DNA of 47,040 bases from Anaerolineae bacterium CG2_30_57_67 (GTDB lineage: Bacteria > Chloroflexota > Anaerolineae > Anaerolineales > Villigracilaceae), in contig MNXJ01000046.1 in the NCBI GenBank assembly GCA_001872455.1, positions 1 to 47,040 of the forward strand. Reading direction: 5' to 3'. Under the pieces are notes generated by a model, which saw only the letters and a program-made list of their open reading frames with translations, did no database searches and was not told the origin of the DNA. A program made the translations under genes and the position numbers. Numbering within the stretch: the stretch's first letter is position 1; each line of letters starts with the position of its first letter. Positions 44,092 through 47,040 of the stretch are shown here, one piece after another.

Positions 44092-44845
44092 AAACATCAC
44101 GCGCCAATTCGGCGGGCTGGCCGCCATCAGCCAGGTGTCGTTTTCCGTAAACGCCGGGCAAGTCACCGGGCTGATCGGCCCCAACGGGGCGGGAAAAACT
44201 ACCCTGCTGAATCTGATCAGCGGGCTGGACCAGCCTACCAGCGGCGAAATCCATTTTCTGGAGCGGCCCATCCATCACTTGCCGCCGCACAAAATTAATC
44301 AACTGGGAATTGCCCGCACCTATCAAAATATTCGCCTGTTTGCCGAAATGTCGGTGCTGGAAAACATCATCGTCGGCATGCACACGCAGGGCCGCGCCGG
44401 GCTGCTGAGCGCCGCGCTGATGCTGCCCGCCTACCGCGCCGAGGAACGCCGCCTGCGCGAAGATGCCGCCCGGCTGATTGAGCGCCTGGGGCTGCAGGCG
44501 TTTGCCAACGCCCCGGCAGATGCGCTTTCGTATGGCGACCAGCGCCGGGTGGAAATTGCCCGCGCGCTGGCAACGCATCCCACGCTGCTACTGCTCGACG
44601 AGCCGACGGCGGGCATGAACGCCGCCGAAACCGCCCGCCTGGGCGACCTGATTTTGAGCCTGCGCGCCGAAAGGCTGACCGTGCTGGTGATTGAACACGA
44701 CATGACCTTCATCGCCCAGGTTTGCGACCGGGTGGTGGTTTTGAATTTTGGCGAGGTCATCGCGCAGGGCGCGGTGGATGTCGTGCGCGCCAACCCGCTG
44801 GTGATTGACGCCTACCTGGGCGCGGAGGAAAACAGCCATGCTTAA
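44078..44845 (+). CDS. livG: Branched-chain amino-acid ABC ATPase LivG
   Basis: 255 residues. AAGGAGG lies inside the end of livM, giving a coupled start at 44078. Walker A GPNGAGKTTLLNLISG, signature LSYGDQRRVEIARALA, Walker B LLLLDEPTAGMN, H-loop IEHDM, and the LivG-specific long insert with GRAGLLSAALMLPAYRAEER. One of two ATPases powering the transporter. Confidence 0.95.
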   Translation: MLRLKNITRQFGGLAAISQVSFSVNAGQVTGLIGPNGAGKTTLLNLISGLDQPTSGEIHFLERPIHHLPPHKINQLGIARTYQNIRLFAEMSVLENIIVGMHTQGRAGLLSAALMLPAYRAEERRLREDAARLIERLGLQAFANAPADALSYGDQRRVEIARALATHPTLLLLDEPTAGMNAAETARLGDLILSLRAERLTVLVIEHDMTFIAQVCDRVVVLNFGEVIAQGAVDVVRANPLVIDAYLGAEENSHA

Positions 44846-45542
44846 TGTCAGCCATCTCACCGTGAACTACGGCGCCATCGAAGCCGTGCGCGACCTGTCG
44901 TTTGAAGTCGCCGCCGGGCAGGTGGTGGCAATTATCGGCGCCAACGGCGCGGGGAAATCCACCACGCTCAACACCATCGGCGGAATTTTGAAGCCACGCA
45001 GCGGAAAAATACGATTTGACGGGCACGACATCAGCGCCATGCGCGCCGATCAGATTGCCCGGCTGGGGCTGGCTCAGGTTCCCGAAGGGCGCGAAGTGCT
45101 GGCGCCGCTGACGGTGGAGGAAAACCTGCGGCTGGGCGCGTATGTGCGCGCCGACCGGGAAGCCATCGAAAGCGATTTGCAGGCCATGTTTATGCGTTTT
45201 CCCATTCTCGAAAAACGCCGCCACCAACCCGCCGGGCTGATGAGCGGTGGCGAACAGCAAATGCTGGCGGTGGCGCGCGCGCTGATGGCGCGTCCCAAAC
45301 TGCTGACGCTCGACGAACCCAGCATGGGGCTTGCCCCGCTCATCGTCAACCAGATTTTTGAAATCATCAGCGAAATCCGCGCCGAGGGCGTCACGCTGCT
45401 GCTGGTGGAACAAAACGCCCGCAAAGCGCTGCAAGTGGCCGATTACGCCTATGTGCTGGAACGCGGCGCGCTGGCCTATGGCGGCCCCGCCGCCGAACTG
45501 CGCCAGGATGAGCGCATCGTGGCCGCCTATTTGGGAAATTAA
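44838..45542 (+). CDS. livF: Branched-chain amino-acid ABC ATPase LivF
   Basis: 234 residues from the ATG at 44838, which overlaps the livG end by 8 bases. Walker A GANGAGKSTTLNTIGG, signature LMSGGEQQMLAVARALM, Walker B LLTLDEPSMGLAP, H-loop position VEQN as usual in LivF. It completes the five-gene liv operon. The promoter of the histidine leader starts 4 bases after its stop. Confidence 0.95.
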   Translation: MLNVSHLTVNYGAIEAVRDLSFEVAAGQVVAIIGANGAGKSTTLNTIGGILKPRSGKIRFDGHDISAMRADQIARLGLAQVPEGREVLAPLTVEENLRLGAYVRADREAIESDLQAMFMRFPILEKRRHQPAGLMSGGEQQMLAVARALMARPKLLTLDEPSMGLAPLIVNQIFEIISEIRAEGVTLLLVEQNARKALQVADYAYVLERGALAYGGPAAELRQDERIVAAYLGN

Positions 45543-45545
45543 CCA

Positions 45546-45574
45546 TTGACGAATTGCGCCCCCACGGGTAAAAT
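45546..45574 (+). promoter_or_regulatory. Promoter of the histidine leader and hisG
   Basis: TTGACG (45546-45551), 17-base spacer, TAAAAT (45569-45574). The predicted start at 45581-45582 coincides with the leader-peptide ATG. Confidence 0.75.
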
Positions 45575-45581
45575 GCTGCCC

Positions 45582-45650
45582 ATGTTTAGACAACCATCTG
45601 CCCTGCATCATCATTTCATCTGCCCCCTGTCTGACCGAAGAGCAGGTTAG
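45582..45650 (+). CDS. hisL: Histidine leader peptide (22 residues)
   Basis: A 22-codon frame, ATG at 45582 and TAG at 45648-45650, with three consecutive CAT His codons at positions 9-11 (45606-45614). Its place between a strong promoter and a terminator before hisG is the arrangement of his-operon leader peptides. No SD can exist, because the predicted transcript starts at, or one base before, the ATG; translation would be leaderless. The peptide has no function of its own beyond ribosome stalling. It is too short for standard gene callers. Confidence 0.75.
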   Translation: MFRQPSALHHHFICPLSDRRAG

Positions 45651-45708
45651 TTTCGTTTACTAACCCACGTACCCCAGCCCTCGGTCAAAAGCCGGGGGTT
45701 TTTGTTTT
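45626..45708 (+). terminator. Histidine attenuator (antiterminator/terminator pair)
   Basis: The terminator stem is 45676-45684 with 45692-45700, 9 pairs and a 7-base loop, followed by TTTTTGTTTT. The competing antiterminator pairs TGACCGA (45632-45638) with TCGGTCA (45681-45687), 7 perfect pairs that use part of the terminator's left arm. A pre-emptor hairpin (45626-45646) can sequester the first strand, and a 7-bp hairpin GGTTAGT/ACTAACC (45645-45651/45659-45665) lies between. A ribosome stalled on the His codons would free the antiterminator strand. Confidence 0.75.
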
Positions 45709-45712
45709 GTAT

Positions 45713-45802
45713 GATACGAATGCAAATGGTAAATGGCGAGTGGTACTTCCCAATCTCCATTTACTCCTTTCCCCTCTCACTTTTCTCCTTTCTCTCCTCT
45801 CC
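45713..45802 (+). repeat. GAATG-type element and polypyrimidine leader of hisG
   Basis: ACGAATGCAAATGG, AAATGGCGAGTGG and the partial complement ATCTCCATTTACTCC, then a pyrimidine run up to the hisG ATG. It leaves hisG without a Shine-Dalgarno, as also seen for mutS. Confidence 0.65.
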
Positions 45803-46792
45803 ATGACCCGTCCACTCCGTCTTTCCCTCCCATCCAAAGGCCGCCTGGCCGAAGAAACCGTCAACTTTCTCAAAGACTGCGGCTTCAGCATTTACAAACC
45901 CAACCCGCGCCAATACGAGGCCAGCATCCCGGCCCTGCCCAGCGTCAGCGTCTTGTTCCAGCGTCCCACCGACATTGTGATTTCGGCGCGAAATGGTTCG
46001 GTGGATTTTGGCATCACCGGGCTAGATGTGCTGGCCGAACACGGCGGCCCAGATGGAGCGATTCTGCCGATTCATGCTGCGCTGGGGTTTGGTTCCTGCA
46101 GCCTGAACGTGATCGTCCCCGAAGCGTGGGCCACCGTCAGCCGCATGGCCGACCTGAAGCGGGTACAGGCCGAGGCCGGGCGTCCGCTGCGGGTGGCAAC
46201 CAAGTTTCCCGTCGCCGCTGCTCCTTTTTTCGCCGCGCACGGCCTGAGCGAGGTCAGCTTCATCGAGGCGGAAGGCACGCTCGAAATCGCCCCCACCATC
46301 GGCTATGCCGACCTGATTACCGATTTGGTCTCCAGCGGGCAAACCCTGCGCGATAACCGCCTGAAGTTGCTGGAAGACGGCCAAATTCTGGCCTCGCAGG
46401 CCTGTCTGATTGCCAACCGCGCCGCGCTGAAGGAAAACCCGGCGGCGCTGGCCGTTGCCCGCCAACTGCTGGAATTTATCGAAGCCTGGCAGCGCGCCCA
46501 AAACAACCTTTCCATTTTTGCCAACCTACGCGGCGCCAGCCCAGCGGAAATTGCCCAAAAAGTTTTTTCGCAAACCACCATCGGCGGGCTCAATGGCCCC
46601 ACCATCAGCGGTATTCTTCGCAAAAACGGCGACCCAAACTGGTACGCCCTGCACATCGTCGTCCAACGCGGCGAACTGTTTGCCGCCATCAACGAATTAC
46701 GCGCCATTGGCGGCAGCGGCGTGGTCGTTGCGCCGGTGACATATATTTTTGGTAGTGGTCAAGTAGCAAGTGATGCTTTGGCAAGATTGTAG
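45803..46792 (+). CDS. hisG: ATP phosphoribosyltransferase HisG, C-terminus altered by IS
   Basis: 329 residues from the ATG at 45803. HisG features: LSLPSKGRLAEETVNFL, DFGITGLDVLAEHG, VATKFPVAAAPFF, the PRPP-loop region EGTLEIAPTIGYADLITDLV, and a C-terminal ACT-like regulatory domain (ALHIVVQRGELFAAINELRAIGG), so it is the long, histidine-feedback form. It catalyses the first step of histidine synthesis, joining ATP and PRPP. The family ends with TYIF plus about ten residues; here TYIF (to 46750) is followed by 13 residues (GSGQVASDALARL) encoded by the end of an IS1-like element, which also supplies the stop. The catalytic part is intact, so it is probably active. Confidence 0.93.
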   Translation: MTRPLRLSLPSKGRLAEETVNFLKDCGFSIYKPNPRQYEASIPALPSVSVLFQRPTDIVISARNGSVDFGITGLDVLAEHGGPDGAILPIHAALGFGSCSLNVIVPEAWATVSRMADLKRVQAEAGRPLRVATKFPVAAAPFFAAHGLSEVSFIEAEGTLEIAPTIGYADLITDLVSSGQTLRDNRLKLLEDGQILASQACLIANRAALKENPAALAVARQLLEFIEAWQRAQNNLSIFANLRGASPAEIAQKVFSQTTIGGLNGPTISGILRKNGDPNWYALHIVVQRGELFAAINELRAIGGSGVVVAPVTYIFGSGQVASDALARL

Positions 46793-47040
46793 CGGACGAC
46801 ATACAGTCGAGTAACCAATTCATGGTAGATATCGGATTTTGAAAACGATAAAGTCTTGCGTACATAGCGAGCATTCGATTGCCGCAATGTATTGTTCTAA
46901 CGTTCCATGTGACTGGTCTCTCCAGTTTCTTTGCCAACACTCCGATGGGTTTCTTTTGGAAAAACTTTTTCGTAGGCATCCCAAAAATCACTAAAAGTGT
47001 AGCAGGCTTTATACTCATCAGGAATCAACGCCCATAGTTT
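46751..47040 (-). mobile_element. IS1-family insertion sequence, right-end portion
   Basis: The element edge is placed at 46751, where GGTAGTGGTCAAGTAGCAAG begins; IS1-family termini commonly start GGT. The transposase frame on the minus strand reaches to 8 bases from that edge. The other end and any target duplication lie beyond the window. Base composition (AT-richer) differs from the neighbouring DNA. Confidence 0.75.
46759..47040 (-). pseudogene. IS1-like transposase, C-terminal part with internal amber
   Basis: Read leftward from the window end, the frame gives LWALIPDEYKACYTFSDFW, YEKVFPKETHRSVGKETGET, SHMER, then TAG (46897-46899), then NNTLRQSNARYVRKTLSFSK and a TGA at 46759-46761. 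IS1 InsB has the same order, with ERWNNTLRQ; the amber replaces the Trp codon TGG right after the last catalytic Glu. Frame and sequence are otherwise intact, so the lesion looks recent. The 5' part is outside the window. Confidence 0.82.

Noticed and set aside
45543-45712. Riboswitch or T-box upstream of hisG
   Set aside because: No T-box core or known aptamer motif is visible; a His-codon run with competing stems explains the region better.

Overview
The window is a piece of a GC-rich bacterial chromosome, most likely Chloroflexota of the Anaerolineae type. This is inferred from gene content, not from a marker gene: lipoproteins with NBR1-like Ig domains, a fused transaldolase/glucose-6-phosphate isomerase, large STAND ATPase/TPR proteins (one with a CHAT protease, one with a GGDEF domain), a penicillin-acylase-like hydrolase and a very high density of short intergenic palindromes. 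No rRNA, tRNA or CRISPR array was found.

Layout. 1-4.1 kb: the end of a TPR protein built from near-identical 120-bp DNA repeats, a small unknown protein, an AlgJ/AlgX-like SGNH protein and a cytoplasmic S10 serine carboxypeptidase. 4.1-9.4 kb: mutS and a penicillin acylase family protein. 9.4-11.2 kb: a fossil class-V aminotransferase (head joined to tail), repeats and a tyrosine recombinase. 11.2-17.7 kb: a CHAT-STAND-TPR protein, two paralogous Ig-domain lipoproteins, a small membrane protein and a coiled-coil/zinc-ribbon protein. 17.9-23.1 kb: a pentose-phosphate operon, tkt-rpiB-tal/pgi. 23.2-26.3 kb: a degenerate SF1 helicase, a YbaK-like deacylase and a membrane-anchored HhH protein. 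26.3-33.4 kb: a leftward set of genes, UvrD-like helicase, PD-(D/E)XK Fe-S nuclease, then thioesterase, ChlI-like AAA+ ATPase, membrane glycosyltransferase and GNAT acetyltransferase, the last four joined by 4-bp stop/start overlaps. 33.5-35.4 kb: a broken histone-deacetylase-like gene and an MsrQ-like haem membrane protein. 35.4-40.8 kb: a GGDEF-AAA-STAND-TPR giant, and divergently a PhoB/PhoR-like two-component pair. 41.0-45.5 kb: a complete branched-chain amino-acid ABC transporter (liv). 45.5-47.0 kb: a histidine attenuator and hisG, whose 3' end is cut by an IS1-like element that runs off the window.

The strongest regulatory find is the hisG leader: a TTGACG-17-TAAAAT promoter places the transcript start at, or one base from, the ATG of a 22-codon peptide with three consecutive His codons, followed by a competing antiterminator and terminator. 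This looks like classical attenuation run from a leaderless peptide. Several other promoters here also sit almost on the start codon.

The other theme is genome decay and repeat spread: two decayed genes, an IS insertion that rewrites the C-terminus of HisG, and at least three families of dispersed palindromes. One palindrome supplies a gene's stop codon and another lies in frame inside a membrane protein gene.
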